Positions 33,838 to 44,994 of a DNA stretch of 64,000 nucleotides are shown here, piece by piece. Every line of letters starts with the position of its first letter. Position 1 is the first letter of the stretch. The position numbers and the translations under genes are program-made. The stretch lies in contig OY756961.1 of NCBI GenBank assembly GCA_963580455.1, positions 8,847,001 through 8,911,000 on the forward strand, read 5' to 3'. The stretch comes from Euonymus europaeus (taxonomy: Eukaryota; Streptophyta; Magnoliopsida; Celastrales; Celastraceae). The notes below the pieces were generated by a model. It worked only from the letters and a program-made list of their open reading frames with translations. It searched no databases and was not told the origin of the DNA.

Positions 33838-34717
33838 GGGTTAATAGAACATGTGATCACCAAAAGATGGCTCATGTTCCATTTTCATCACCCACAGATC
33901 AAATGTTTTAACTTCATTCCCCAACTTTTGATTTTGTTTTATATTGGTCACTTGGACAGTTTTGCCCAAAATCGGCTAGTCAAAGTTGAGATTAATACAA
34001 CATGTGGTCACTCAAAAATAGATAATGTTTCATTTTCTTCACTCATAGGTGAAATGTTTCAACTGCATCATTCAATTTTTTGTTTTGTTCGATATTGACG
34101 ACTCGAGCAATTTTGCCCAAAATCAGTTAGTTAAATTTGCGTTGACCGTTAACCATTTGTTAAATTTCACATTCGTGTACATGTTAAATGGTTAGTAGAC
34201 TAGCATCCATTAGGTGTCCTAGAAAAAGGCGGACCCAAGAAAACCCTAATAGCCTTTCCCCCATCTCTCTCATTTCACACCCAAGCAGATAATTTATATG
34301 TAATATGAATGAAATCTATCATACTTCACTTGAATCATTTCAAAACACAAAACCTAACAAGAACTTTAGGAGAACCAAATACGAACACCTAACATATGTT
34401 AGTCTAGTCACCAACAGATGGTTAACGGTCAACGCAAGTTTGACTATCCGAGTGGTCAATATGGAATAAAATCATAAATTGAGTGATGAAGTTGAAACAT
34501 TTCATATTTGGGTGATGAAAATGAAACATGGACTATGTTTGGGTGACTACATGTTATATTTATCCCAAGTTTGATAGCCCGATTTTGGGCAAAACTATCA
34601 AGAGTGACTAATATAAAACAAAATCAGAAGTTAGATGATAAAGTTGAAACATTTGATTTTGAGTGACAAAAATAGAACATGAATTATCTTTGGGTGATCA
34701 AATGTTAAATTAATCCG
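33838..34717. mobile_element. Long-armed foldback, probably Mutator-like
   Basis: Two inverted arms of roughly 310 bp (33838-34150 and 34405-34717). The left begins GGGTTAATAGAACATGTGAT and the reverse complement of the right begins CGGATTAATTTAACATTTGA. Shared internal phrases include TTTTGCCCAAAATCGG and, inverted, GTTGACCGTTAACCAT. Flanks ACTTGATAG (33829-33837) and ACTTGAGAG (34718-34726) match at 8 of 9 positions, the duplication size of Mutator-like elements. The arms also contain internal direct repeats of the same phrase set. No coding capacity. Confidence 0.75.
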
Positions 34718-34726
34718 ACTTGAGAG

Positions 34727-35320
34727 CATGAAGAACATGTATTTTCTTTATCCATCTCCCCTTTTCTAAGTTTAAACAAATAATAAAAATTTAATCTGTT
34801 TTGGATCGTCGAATTTTTGTTCCCCATATTCAACAGTCCATTTACGGAACAGGTTAATAGGTTGTCCCCTGTATCCCATGGATTGGGACTCAATCCTTTA
34901 CATATTAAAAAAAAAAGCACCACATCAATCAATTAAACAATCAAAAAAATACACGTCATTTGAATAGAGCTTTGTACAGTTTTAATTTTTTTTTTTTTTG
35001 AAGCATACAACAGTTCTAATTTAAAACACAGTTTTGAATATATGGGCATTTGGGTGTTTGAATTTACCATTTTACGGACCTCCTTTAAGGAGAATGAGCT
35101 TAATTGAATAGACTTTTTTACCCCGGCGGTTAAATAAACTGTGCCCTCGGTTAACAGTCCCAGATTTTTTGTATAGAATAATCAAATAGAATTTGAAACT
35201 CTGTAACTTAAATTCCAAACTTAAAAGCAAACTTTAAATAAACGGTCAAAAAAAAAATACCCCTCTCCTCGTCCTTCTCCTACATGGATTGGGACTCACA
35301 GTCCTTGAAGGAGACTCAAT
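34727..35320. other. Intergenic, upstream of the RING gene
   Basis: AT-rich with several A or T tracts. GGATTGGGACTCAATCC at about 34878 and GGATTGGGACTCACAGTCC at 35285 are related, the second followed by another GACTCAATCC. Segment 35188-35295 is related to 20990-21075. No gene. Confidence 0.4.
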
Positions 35321-35324
35321 CCCA

Positions 35325-35331
35325 TATATAT
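35325..35331 (+). promoter_or_regulatory. Putative TATA box of the RING-H2 gene
   Basis: TATATAT within CCATATATATTAAGG, about 70 bp upstream of the chosen ATG (35399). A short upstream frame (ATG at 35338, five codons, stop 35353-35355) lies between and could dampen translation if included in the leader. Confidence 0.5.
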
Positions 35332-35398
35332 TAAGGAATGCTCCGACACACATAACAAATCAACAATTCATACTTCCTTGCTTGCAGCAACGATTTTG

Positions 35399-36073
35399 AT
35401 GATGATGATGTCTTCGCCTTCTCCCATGGCCAAGGTTAATTTACGTTTTGAAGGGAATCGATTGAAATTCAAAGGCGGAGGATTCTTGCAAATCCGATTC
35501 CAGCGAATATCCCAGATTTTCTACCACTCCGTGGAAGAAGAAACCATGATGATCGGGCAAACCCAACAAGTGGGTACTCCAACTTCTTCTCTGGTTAGCA
35601 TTCCCACCAACGCCCTAACTTCTCCTCGTCTCATCAAACAATACCTCGTCCACACTCATGCCGGCAACAACATCCTTCTTCAAACCCAAGAGACCTTAAA
35701 TGTATTGGCTCTACAAGTTGCTTCCATCGCTACTCAGTTGCTGATGATTGGGCCTCCGCCTAGCTCATATTCTGGCGGACTTTTCTTGTTTGCTGACGTT
35801 GAGGTTTTTACATGCGAAATCGTTTACCGTGGAGAGGTGGTGGTGGAGAGTGTACGGTGCAGATGTGTATCCGAGAAAGCAGTAATGAAGCTGAAGAGGG
35901 AGGATGGGTTCCAGGGTGATGGCGATTGTGTGGTTTGTTTGGATAAATTGTCCTCGGGAAGAAAGGTGACTCGAATGCCTTGCGATCATGTGTTTCATCA
36001 TTCTTGCTTACTTCGTTGGTTGAAAAATAGCGATTCCTGTCCGATTTGCCGTCGACAATTGGGGAATGACTAG
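35399..36073 (+). CDS. RING-H2 finger protein, probable E3 ubiquitin ligase
   Basis: Single-exon gene of 224 codons from ATG 35399 (the first of several ATGs), uninterrupted. The C-terminus (about residues 176-220) is a RING-H2 finger: CVVCLDKL, MPCDHVFHHSCLLRWL and SCPICR give C-x2-C..C-x-H-x2-H-x2-C-x10-C-x2-C, the eight zinc ligands. RING-H2 proteins recruit an E2 enzyme and transfer ubiquitin to substrates; the CP-DHVFH..CL..WL..S-CP-CR surface is the usual E2-binding face. The N-terminal 150 residues are weakly basic, then Ser/Thr-rich, with no clear transmembrane helix, so cytosolic or nuclear. Intronless short RING-H2 genes are common in eudicots and often stress-responsive. A TATA-like box lies at 35325 and AATAAA at 36154. 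The substrate is unknown. Confidence 0.85.
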   Translation: MMMMSSPSPMAKVNLRFEGNRLKFKGGGFLQIRFQRISQIFYHSVEEETMMIGQTQQVGTPTSSLVSIPTNALTSPRLIKQYLVHTHAGNNILLQTQETLNVLALQVASIATQLLMIGPPPSSYSGGLFLFADVEVFTCEIVYRGEVVVESVRCRCVSEKAVMKLKREDGFQGDGDCVVCLDKLSSGRKVTRMPCDHVFHHSCLLRWLKNSDSCPICRRQLGND

Positions 36074-36153
36074 GAATTCCTCTACAATTTGCGTTCTGGC
36101 AACAATTTATTTTTTGTATTCAAAATTTACAGCGTGAAAAATGAATTATACAG

Positions 36154-36159
36154 AATAAA
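36154..36159 (+). terminator. Putative polyadenylation signal of the RING gene
   Basis: AATAAA 80 bp after the stop codon, in AT-rich sequence with a TTTTTTGTATT upstream element at about 36110. Confidence 0.5.
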
Positions 36160-38447
36160 GAAGAGGATTTGTTCTCATTGTTTTCTAAACAAGCAAAAAT
36201 AGCAAAACTAAACAAGAGGGAAAGATTAGTCCCTGGGGTCTCATAAATACTAGTATTTCTGTCTTGCCTTCAATTACATCATTAATTACTTTTCTTAGTC
36301 TAAAACAATCAAAATCTCATGCTTATGATCAGCAATGATTATGCTTTTAAGAATCCTGGAATAACTGCAGTTATTATGAGCTTCTCCAACAAATTACAGT
36401 TCATATATGGCTATCAAGAAACCCCGCAACTTTGTATTAACTTGAGACTTCCTCATAGCAGCAGCCCAAGTTGAGAAATCATGAATGTAAACCTTTCTGG
36501 GAATAGGCGTGATAGCTCCCTGCTCTTGCAGCTTGTTGAATTATGTGAGTTTGGCAGTGTGGCAGCCAGCCCGCGTCGAGTTGCACATGGACGCACCACG
36601 AGCCTAGACTGTTTGGGTCAACCCATCGTGTTGAAGCCCGATGCGTCACCAAAGAACGCCGTTTAACTTTGAGTTTCTTCGGTAAAAAAAATTCACGCCT
36701 CCTCGCAAGCCCTAGTTTGAGAAAGGCGCACAGCTGCGCTCGCGTCCGTCACTACAACAACGACCCGCCAATGAGTTGATCATGGTTCTTCTTATCTTCT
36801 AATCGAACTGTGTATCACCCTCTACTGCACTTAACTCTGTTTTCTGGTTTGTGATTTGATAGCACTGCATGAGCGAGGTTCGTGGTTGTTCAGCAATAAA
36901 AATCTTGGGATTTGTATATCGCTCGTCATTCCCGGGTGAGTTCCTCCCCTATCTCGCTAGACATTTCATGTCTGAGGTTTTTTCCTGCTGTGATTGATGC
37001 CATGAAGTCCTCCCGTTATTGTCCTCTAGTTGGTTGGTTTTTGGTAGGGACGAACTAGGTTTTGTGGTCACTCTGGGATATCTATGTAAACGATTTTGTT
37101 GGTCACTCTGGATTTTGCTACTGCTGTGATGGATTTAATCATTTGGTATCATGTGTTAAAACAATCCAAAGTTGCATTTGCTATATTGTTAATTAAGTGC
37201 ATATGTACATGATCCAACATCATTAACCATAACTTAGATGAGCATGTATATATATATACAAGTTTTCTTTCAGACATTCTAGCCATCAATATTACTAATT
37301 AAGCACACCTTGAAATCGTAAGTGTCTGCATGACTGTCAAAGAATGAGTTCCTTGACAATTTGCAATGAAAACCTCATTTCCAAGAGCATCTATACCCCA
37401 AAAGGGATGTCAACATAACCCTACATGGTCCTAAAATAAAAACACCTTATTTTTCCTTTCTATATATGTATACATACCAATTCATGGAAACCTTTGCCTG
37501 TACATTGACCTGAAAATTTTCACCTCAGAAAGCCATGCACCCCCACTTTAGGGTCATAAATTACTAAAATCACATGCAGTAGAGTTTGAAGAGGTCTTGG
37601 ATATGTCTCCAATTCCATGTGTCTTGAAAAGGTTGACTCATAAATTCAACATGTAGTCGTTGAGCCCAGAAGAGAGAGTGATTTGTCTTACTCAATAAAT
37701 TAATTACTTCACAAATCATTGAAACTAGTTATAACTCTTATCTCTCAGGAAATTAATTACTTAACCATTAATGGTTTTTTTTTTCATATAAGTCATCCTC
37801 TTTTATTGTCAAATGAATGACTTGATTGATGTTTTTAGCTAATACCCAAATCATTGTATAACAGAGAAAATATTTGATTGTTAATTTGGTCAATAGACAA
37901 TGATTTTGAAAAAGGGTAAGCCTATCATGAGCATTTTGATATGTTTGGAAACACCAAATACATGCATGTACAGTTCAATTATTAGATAATAATACCAAAT
38001 AATTACATCATCCATAATTAGCTACCTTGATGTTATATGTATGTATATATGTATTTAAGCAGTTCAATGTGAGCAGAGAAAACATAACTGCCTCAATAAC
38101 TAACAAACAAGCAGTAACATTAAGTCACATATTACATATAACAACTAGAAGAGGAGCATTTAAAGAGAGATTAAAACTTGAAATTAATATCTATACTGCT
38201 TTAATAGAGCTGGTGCTAGTAGTAGCATCAAAAGTCCTATCATTTGGTATCATGTGTTAGTGAAGTATGCTGTTTTTTATTGGTCATTTTTTATTTATTT
38301 CTCTGAACTGAATTGCTTCTTTCATATGTGCTTTGAGGCTGATTACTAGAAAATGTGGTTTTTTTTTAATGTCTGGCCTGCATTTCTTCTATGTAATAGC
38401 AGTACTCATTGTGTTTAGTGTTAAAAATTGTCCTTCCCACATACTAG
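36160..38447. other. Noncoding; upper part may be the PIF element's leader
   Basis: 36480-36665 has a 61-codon frame in GC-richer sequence, unrecognised. About 36690-36960 (gaaaggcgcacagctgcgct, later ctcccctatctcgctagac) looks like a plant untranslated exon with an intron after it, as seen upstream of PIF/Harbinger genes. 37100-38440 is AT-rich with no gene. The left end of the PIF element lies somewhere here but no terminal repeat was found. Confidence 0.35.
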
Positions 38448-39556
38448 TATGACTAACACTGCTACACCTTCTGCACCAACAACCCAAGTTGTGGACAAGG
38501 CAAATTGGGACTCCGTTCAAACCAAAATATTTGTTGATCTTTGTGTTCAACAAGTTAATGAAGGGAGAAGGCCTAGATCACACTTTACAAAAGAAGGTTG
38601 GCAGAGAATAGTAGCAGGTTTTGATGAAAAAAACTAGAAAACGGTATGACCAACCACAATTGAAGAACAAATGGGATAACCTGAAGAAAGAGTACAAGCT
38701 ATTTCAGAAATTGAGACTTCATGATACGGGCACTAGATGGGATGATGTTTGGAACACTATTCTTACTGATAATGAGTGGTGGGAGAGGAGGATTAAGGTG
38801 AGTTCTTCCTTGGAATAATTTCATTCAAATTTTTCATTAGTATCCTGTCATGATTACCACTAAACTTTCACTCTTGAAATGCAAAAGGATAAAAAAAGTG
38901 GCAAAGTTCAGAATTCAGGGGCCCGAGAACTTGGAGCAGTTGGAGCAGCTGTTTGATGGGCTGTGTGCCACAGGAGAGTTTGCATACATGCCTGGATCAT
39001 CTATGCATAATGACGAACTCCCAAAGACTAGCACTGGTGAAAATGTCGAGTTTCCAGAGTTGCCCCCATCTGATTCTTCGGATCCAGAATTCAACATAAA
39101 TAATGATGATGATGTTGAAATGACCAGTTCTCCGACGCAGCCACCTAAACAAAGTAAGAGAAGGTCAGGCACTCAGGGTACTAGAGGGAAGAAGAAGCGC
39201 AAGGCATCCGACTACCGAGAGGAAATCAGCAAGTCGTTAGGCCATCTAGTGTCCGCTGTCAACAGCCGTACTCATCTATGACCACCACTCCCCCTCCACC
39301 TGCTCCTACTCCTACTCCTGCTCCTGATCCTACTCCTCTATCAGAGTCCAAGGCAAAAATTGCAGACTGTATGCGGATATTGGAGGAAATCCTAGAGACT
39401 GCTGAGATTGGGAAATTACTTATGTTTGCCTTCAAATTGTTTCAGAAGAAGGAGAAGGGCGAGTTCTTCACAACAATGATACACATGGATTGGCAACGTG
39501 CATATTTAAAGATGAAGTACGTGGAAGAAAGGGCACCTAGTGCGCCTGGCACTTAG
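38448..39556 (+). pseudogene. PIF/Harbinger Myb/SANT-like DNA-binding protein
   Basis: ATG at 38448 opens MTNTATPSAPTTQ, then KANWDSVQTKIFVDLCVQQV and HFTKEGWQRIVAGFDEK, a Myb/SANT-like (PF12776) trihelix. An A7 run near 38630 shifts the frame; the next frame continues RKRYDQPQLKNKWDNLKKEY, LHDTGTRWDDVWNTI and WWERRIK, completing the domain. After an intron (about 38797-38887) come FDGLCATGEFAYMPGS and an acidic, then Lys/Arg-rich (NLS-like) stretch, and after another shift the C-terminal LSESKAKIADCMRILEEI and KKEKGEFFTTM. This partner protein binds the element's ends and helps the nuclease reach the nucleus. The frame breaks make it non-functional as read. Confidence 0.8.
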
Positions 39557-39887
39557 TGAAGTTGTTTGAAAACCATCCGGGATCGTGTTACTTTGTGTTT
39601 GTTTTATTTCTGACATGAGTATGTTTATTTTCCGAGTTGAGTTTCTTCTATTTTTTAGTTGAGTTCTTGTGGTGCAATTTTTTAGTTGAGCTATATGAAA
39701 TTTTGCAATATGGTTTGTTTTCCCATTAGTATTATTAAACTTCTTTGTTAGTGTGTTTCTCAGTTTATGTGCATACTGAGTTGTTCGACTTGAATAGTTT
39801 ATTTATAATCTTATGACATCTGTATTGGGGCTGAATATGAAGTTTATTGACTTGTGTTTTTTCCTTCATCAATTTTAGGAGGAGATG

Positions 39888-41175
39888 GACCACAGTGCTG
39901 AAGAGAATGAACTTTTTTATTTTGATGAAATTGCCTCAATTACTAGATGAGCAGTGGTAGCTACAAGTGAGGTTCTCGAGTATGTGCCACGTACACCATA
40001 TTGGAAATCTCCTTACACTGGTCACATGTATATTACAGATCTACTACGTGGTAATAGACGCATGTATCAATCCATTTTTGAGGATGGATAGGAGGGTGTT
40101 CAGGGATTTGTGAACTGTGTTGATGGAAAGCTATGGCCTCTTGGGGACTCATGAGGTTAGTGTTGTTGAGATGGATGTTTGTTTACACGGTTGGGCATGG
40201 GGTTAGTAATCGAGCAGTCCAAGATAGATTTCAACATTATGGGGAAGCCGTACACAACCATTTCTTAGTACTAAGTTGTTTGATGTCATTAGCATATGAT
40301 ATAGCTCAGCCACGGGATCCGACATTCTCTTCCACACCGAGTCATATAGAGGAAGATGATAGATTTTATCCGTTCTTTAGTGATTGTATTGGTGCTATTG
40401 ACGGGACTCATATTTCGACAGTAGTACCGAGTTTTGACAGAACTCGATTTATTGGAAGAAAAGGAATGACGACGCAAAATGTGATGGCGACATGTGACTT
40501 CGACATGTTATTCACGTTTTTCTGTGCGGGTTAGGAAGGATCTGCACATGATTCGAGAATTTCAAAGAGGTTATTGGAAACGTCAACTCAAACTTTCCAC
40601 ACCCACCTCCTGGTTAGTAATACAAAATATTTTTTAATTGTATATTGATTTAGATTTAATTTTTCTTACTTGATTAACTATATACGAGTGTCTATATTAT
40701 AGGGAAATATTACTTGATAGATTCTGGATATCGAAATCAGACTGGATATTTAGCACCATACAGGGGACAAAGATACCATCTGGAAGTATTTCGGAACGGT
40801 CCCACAATTTCGACACCACGAGAAGCATTCAATCATGCTCACTCGTCTCTTCGATCGGTCATTGAGCGGACGTTTGGTTTACTGAAAAATAAGTGGCACA
40901 TTCTATCAAGAATGCCCTCTTATGAGTTTCGTGATCAAGTGAAGATCGTGGTGGCATGTGTCGCCCTTCATAATTGTGTCAGACTGCGCACGATGGATGA
41001 TCCAGATGTAAGTGCGCATGATTATGATCAGACCACTCTAGGGATGTCAAGCACAGAGTACAGCAGCAGTTTCTCTGGAGCGAGCAGTTCATATGGACCG
41101 CCAGATATTTATGAGGATCTGTATATGGCAGCCACTCGCGATACGATTACGGCAGAGATATTCAGTCATTATTAG
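39888..41175 (+). pseudogene. PIF/Harbinger nuclease (DDE_Tnp_4), nearly complete
   Basis: MDHSAEENELFYFDEIA starts at 39888; RMDRRVFRDL and LLGTHEVSVVEMD follow in shifted frames. The main frame 40133-40534 has TVGHGVSNRAVQDRFQHYGE and DCIGAIDGTHISTVVP (first catalytic Asp at 40400-40402), then GRKGMTTQNVMATCDFDM and FCAG, a TAG where Trp is expected, EGSAHDSRI. An intron at about 40614-40702 (GTTAGT..TATTATAG) leads to YYLIDSGY (second Asp 40720-40722), LAPYRGQRYHL and SVIERTFGLLKNKW (Glu 40864-40866), then CVALHNCVR and a 50-residue tail. The DDE triad is intact; one stop and a few shifts near the N-terminus disable it. Confidence 0.85.
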
Positions 41176-41561
41176 TTTTTATGTTCGAGTATTATTAGAT
41201 CTTTACATCAGTAAAAGACTTATGTACTTTTAAATGTAAAATTTCGTTGACTTTACTAAATTTGCTTGTATTTGTTTAATGTCACCGTGATGTAATATGC
41301 GATGAATCTATTAACCTTCTGTGTATTTGAGTTTTTTTTTAAAATATCTATTAAAAAAATACAATGAATTAATATTAGTATAATATAATTTCTCATTAAT
41401 AATGCAAATCATACAACAAAAATGGCAAACTGTGCTCAAACTCACCTCACTACAGTTTTAAAAGTGACACAGCCAAACGCTAAATTGTGTTATAACTCAG
41501 CTCACATCACCACAGTTTTACACCTCACATCACCACACAGCACTACCACAGAGCACCATTG

Positions 41562-43362
41562 GGTGTAAGTTATAGGGATAGGGTCAAAATGCTCTCGTAG
41601 CCTATTAGGTCGAGGGTTTTGATAATGTGGATGAGGGCTTTGTGAGTTAGGCGAGAAATAATTGCTTCGTGGGGACTGGTGATATTGATTAGAAGTTGAG
41701 TAGTGTGAACCTCTTGGCGTGTTTCTTTGAGGTCGGTAATCAGACATGGGAGAACTATAAGGTGGCTGATTATAACTCAGACTGACATTGTGTACCCATT
41801 CTCCTTCTTTTTTCCTTTCCCCCCTCTCGATGGATCAAACTTGTTGACATTGATGCTGATGCTTCCTCTTCTTATGCCTCTCTCTATTCACTCTCTAGCA
41901 TTTATGGTTTCTGATATCCCCGCGTAACCTCCTTCGACCATCTTCGATGAGTATGACTCCTGAAGTGCGTCTAAGAATGCGTTAACCAAATCTCTCTCTG
42001 ACAATGGTGGGGTTATTTGACTAGCCATGTCCCTCCAACGGTACGTATAGTCTCTGAAACTTTCCCCCTCACTCATCACTGTATTTTGAAGATTATATAG
42101 GGTGGGGATTTTCGCAACATTGTACTTGTACTGCTTGGTGAACAGCTCAGTTAAATCTTCCCACGATGCAACCATTGAAGGATTTAAACTATTGAACCAT
42201 TGTTCAGCAGCACTCATCGGATTGTCCTGAAAGAATTGTATCAACATTTTATCATCCCCAATGTAGGGATGCATCCTCCTATAGTACAAGGTTTAATGAT
42301 CAAGCGGTACCCCTAAACCATTGAAGATGAAGAAAGTCGAAAGCTTCAAATCCAATGGGATATGTAAATCCTTTATCAAACTCAAACTCTTAGAACTTAA
42401 AAGTCCCCGGGGCTTCAAACCCTCTTTCTGACCTCATTCAGTGCTCTATTCTCTTGAGGCTTGCAATGTTTTCCTTCTCAATCTCTTTCTTCGGAGTAAC
42501 ACTCACTAGTTTCAACATTTCAACCTTAGAGGAAGAAGAATCAACATTCCGATGGTCCTTTTTTGCTCGAGATTCTGATCCTTTACTGTCCTCTGTTGAG
42601 TTATATTCTATCTTCCCTTTATCAGCCATCTGCTTCAACAAATTGAGTTGTTCTTTTAGTTCTGCCACCTCCTTACTCAACTGATGCTCACGTGCTGTTG
42701 GTTCCACCGATGAAGTGGATAACGATTGCGAGCGAGTGTTATAGGGATGACAGTAACTTTTTGTTGGTGCAATTTTGATTGATTTAAGAAAACCTTGTCA
42801 AATGAAAAATTTATAAGAATTAATGTCTGGAAAAAAATGATCATTAATGAAAGAAAAATGCATGATGATAGGAATCTTTAACATATTTGTGAAGCCCTAG
42901 AATTTGGGACAATGCACCTTTAGCTCCTGCTCTACACCTTGGATTATAAACACCTTTGGGGCCTTCTTTTGGAATTTTCAGCAACTCTTCATATTCCTCG
43001 AAAGTAGGGGTTAGGCCATGGATCCCTAGAGTAAAGCAATGATATGATGGATCATAAAAACTAAACATGGCTTCTAGTATAGGCACATCAATAGCTACAG
43101 CACAAAGATATGCTATATGAAATATTCCATTGAATACATGATGTGTTTCTACGAATATACTATTCCACAAATCTCTGATTTCTTTGAGATCAAATCTGTC
43201 AAATTCAATATTCTTTACAGGAGGTAGTTGCACATTTTCACTAGACTGAAGGCCATCTCCATACTGTCCCTGTCCCCATTGTGATTCTTTGACTACTTCT
43301 TCAATATCTTGCATCCCATGCTCCATCGTCTCAACTGACACAGTACTGCTTCCTATGTCCAT
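41562..43362 (-). pseudogene. Ty3/gypsy gag (Tat type) with N-terminal DUF7745-like domain
   Basis: Minus strand in order. 43362-42844 has FDRFDLKEIRDLWNSIF and PSYHCFTLGIHGLTPTFEEY, like DUF7745 plant-mobile-domain proteins. 42707-42438 is a charged coiled coil (ELKEQLNLLKQMADKGK). 42289-41888 is Retrotrans_gag: MYYRRMHPYIGDDKMLIQFF, AAEQWFNSLNP, LTELFTKQYKYN, SFRDYTYRWRDMASQITPP and NAFLDALQ. Then a Pro/Tyr/Ser-rich stretch ends FDPIPITYTQ at 41562, where the PIF element begins. This domain order is that of the long gag of Tat/Ogre-like gypsy elements. The protease and pol that should follow are not seen to the left. Frame changes separate the parts. Confidence 0.8.
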
Positions 43363-43439
43363 GAATTCCGGATAATGTCTCGATTTCGATAATGTTCAAG
43401 ATTCCTATATATGCAATGCAAAGTAAAACAATGTAAAAA

Positions 43440-44110
43440 GTGAGCAAAATCAAAAATATATGTACAAAAACCACGTATAAACAAAAAAAAAACTCCATAT
43501 GTACATCAAAACCAACTCACATATGTACAAAAACAAGACCATATATATACAATAAAGCAAACATCATATATACAAACAAAATACAATCACTTATGTACAA
43601 GCAAAACAACATATGTACAACAAAGCGCAACCACAATATGTACCACCGAATAAGGTTAGAAGTAGTTTCATGTGTCCTATAACCCTATGGTCATTGGTTA
43701 GGGATAATCTACGCTGCCGACTTATTTCATCGCCAGTGTCCAGTGCTGGAATAGCCTAGGTCCCCCTTAATAGAAGAGTGGGTCGAGTGAGGATTTTTCG
43801 CTAGCCTGCACGGGGATTGGAATCCCTCGAAGGTCTCGTTTACTTCATCCTCTCCTAAAGATTTTGAGCCCTAGTTGCTGGACTCATGAAAAGAAATTGT
43901 GCACAATGTGTGAGGAAAATAATATAAAAAACTCACAAAAACATATCAACCACACAACATTTTAAATAATAAGAATATATCAATCAAATAAAACACCAAA
44001 TATATTTAATTCAAAAATAACAAAATCAAATGATAGGGTAAGAAAAATTAAAATTTAAAAGGCCCAACTCACTAGTTTTTTTTTTCTAATATATATATTT
44101 TAAAAACTAG
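43440..44110. other. Gypsy leader region
   Basis: Between the PBS and gag of the minus-strand gypsy element. 43440-43640 is a degenerate array of catatgtacaaaa-like repeats, whose translation gives a spurious Lys/Thr/Tyr-rich frame. 43690-43880 is GC-richer with no frame of note. Confidence 0.5.
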
Positions 44111-44133
44111 TTGTCCCCAACAGAGTCGCTAGT
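44111..44133 (-). other. Primer-binding site region of the gypsy element
   Basis: The minus strand reads ACTAGCGACTCTGTTGGGGA directly after an LTR ending TGCGACA. It resembles the TGGCGACTCCACTGGGGA-type PBS that follows the LTR in many plant Tat/Ogre elements. The pairing tRNA was not checked. Confidence 0.7.
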
Positions 44134-44963
44134 TGTCGCAACCGGTTTTGCAAAAATGATTTTTTAAAGATAGATATAATAAAATATAAGAAGTCGCCGC
44201 CAACTGAATAGGTGCAATTGTTCACTATGAAAAATATTGTTTTGGTCTACGAAATCCAGAAAAAAGGGTAAGCGAGTTTGTTACGTATGGGAAAGGTGTA
44301 AGACACCTCGCAACGTCTGTTTTAAAAATAGTTGTCAATTTAAATTTTATCATCTCATTAAATGATTTTTTAAATAAACCTTAATTGTAAGAAAAATACG
44401 TATATAAGGTAAAATAATTATATAAATTATACAAAAACTATATAGGACAAAATAATCTTAGAAAATATAAAAACTATATCGAAATATGATAAAATAACTT
44501 AAGAAAATATAAAACTATATCAAAATAGGATAAAATAATTTTAAACAATATGTACAAATTATATTAAAATAGGATAAAATAATTTAAGAAAACATGAAAC
44601 TATATCAAAATAGGATAAAATAATTTTAGAGAATATATAAAAACTATCGAAAGTCTAATATTGAGGTTCATAGAATTCTTCCATCCAATGGTCAAATTTT
44701 CAATAAACACTCTCACCTCAAGAATTTTTCTGAGGGTGCATCCAATGCATTCCCCAAATTAATTTTATCGTAGGTTAAGACTTTTGATATAATTTTATAT
44801 ATAAATCAAATATACAATATGTAAGTTTAAAATTAAATCATAAAATAAATAAAATATCAAATAGAATAAAATAATAATAATGAATAAAAATAAGAAGAAG
44901 AAAAATAAGAAGTAAAAATAAAAATAAAAATAAAACGAAAATAAAATACAAAAATGATAATAA

Positions 44964-44994
<31 letters not shown>

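Larger units (their letters stand above)
38448..41561 (+). mobile_element. PIF/Harbinger transposon (coding part to right end)
   Basis: Two plus-strand genes typical of PIF/Harbinger, a Myb/SANT-like protein and a DDE nuclease, occur in tandem. At the right, 41460-41561 holds reiterated cacatcaccacagttttac followed by acctcacatcaccacacagc, a Tourist/PIF-type subterminal pattern. It ends where gypsy gag coding sequence starts (gag reads ..DPIPITYTQ up to about 41562). The left terminus and a TTA/TAA duplication were not identified, so the start given is only the first coding base. Confidence 0.75.

Noticed and set aside
35378..35398. Upstream extension of the RING gene frame to a TTG
   Set aside because: The frame is open there but has no ATG; 35399 is the first ATG and fits the leader and TATA spacing better.
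36481..36666. 61-codon frame near the RING gene, considered as a downstream gene
   Set aside because: No domain, no splice or promoter context, and composition change suggests a transposon leader.
43440..43682. 80-codon frame rich in ICT..K repeats
   Set aside because: Produced by a degenerate catatgtacaaaa repeat in the gypsy leader.
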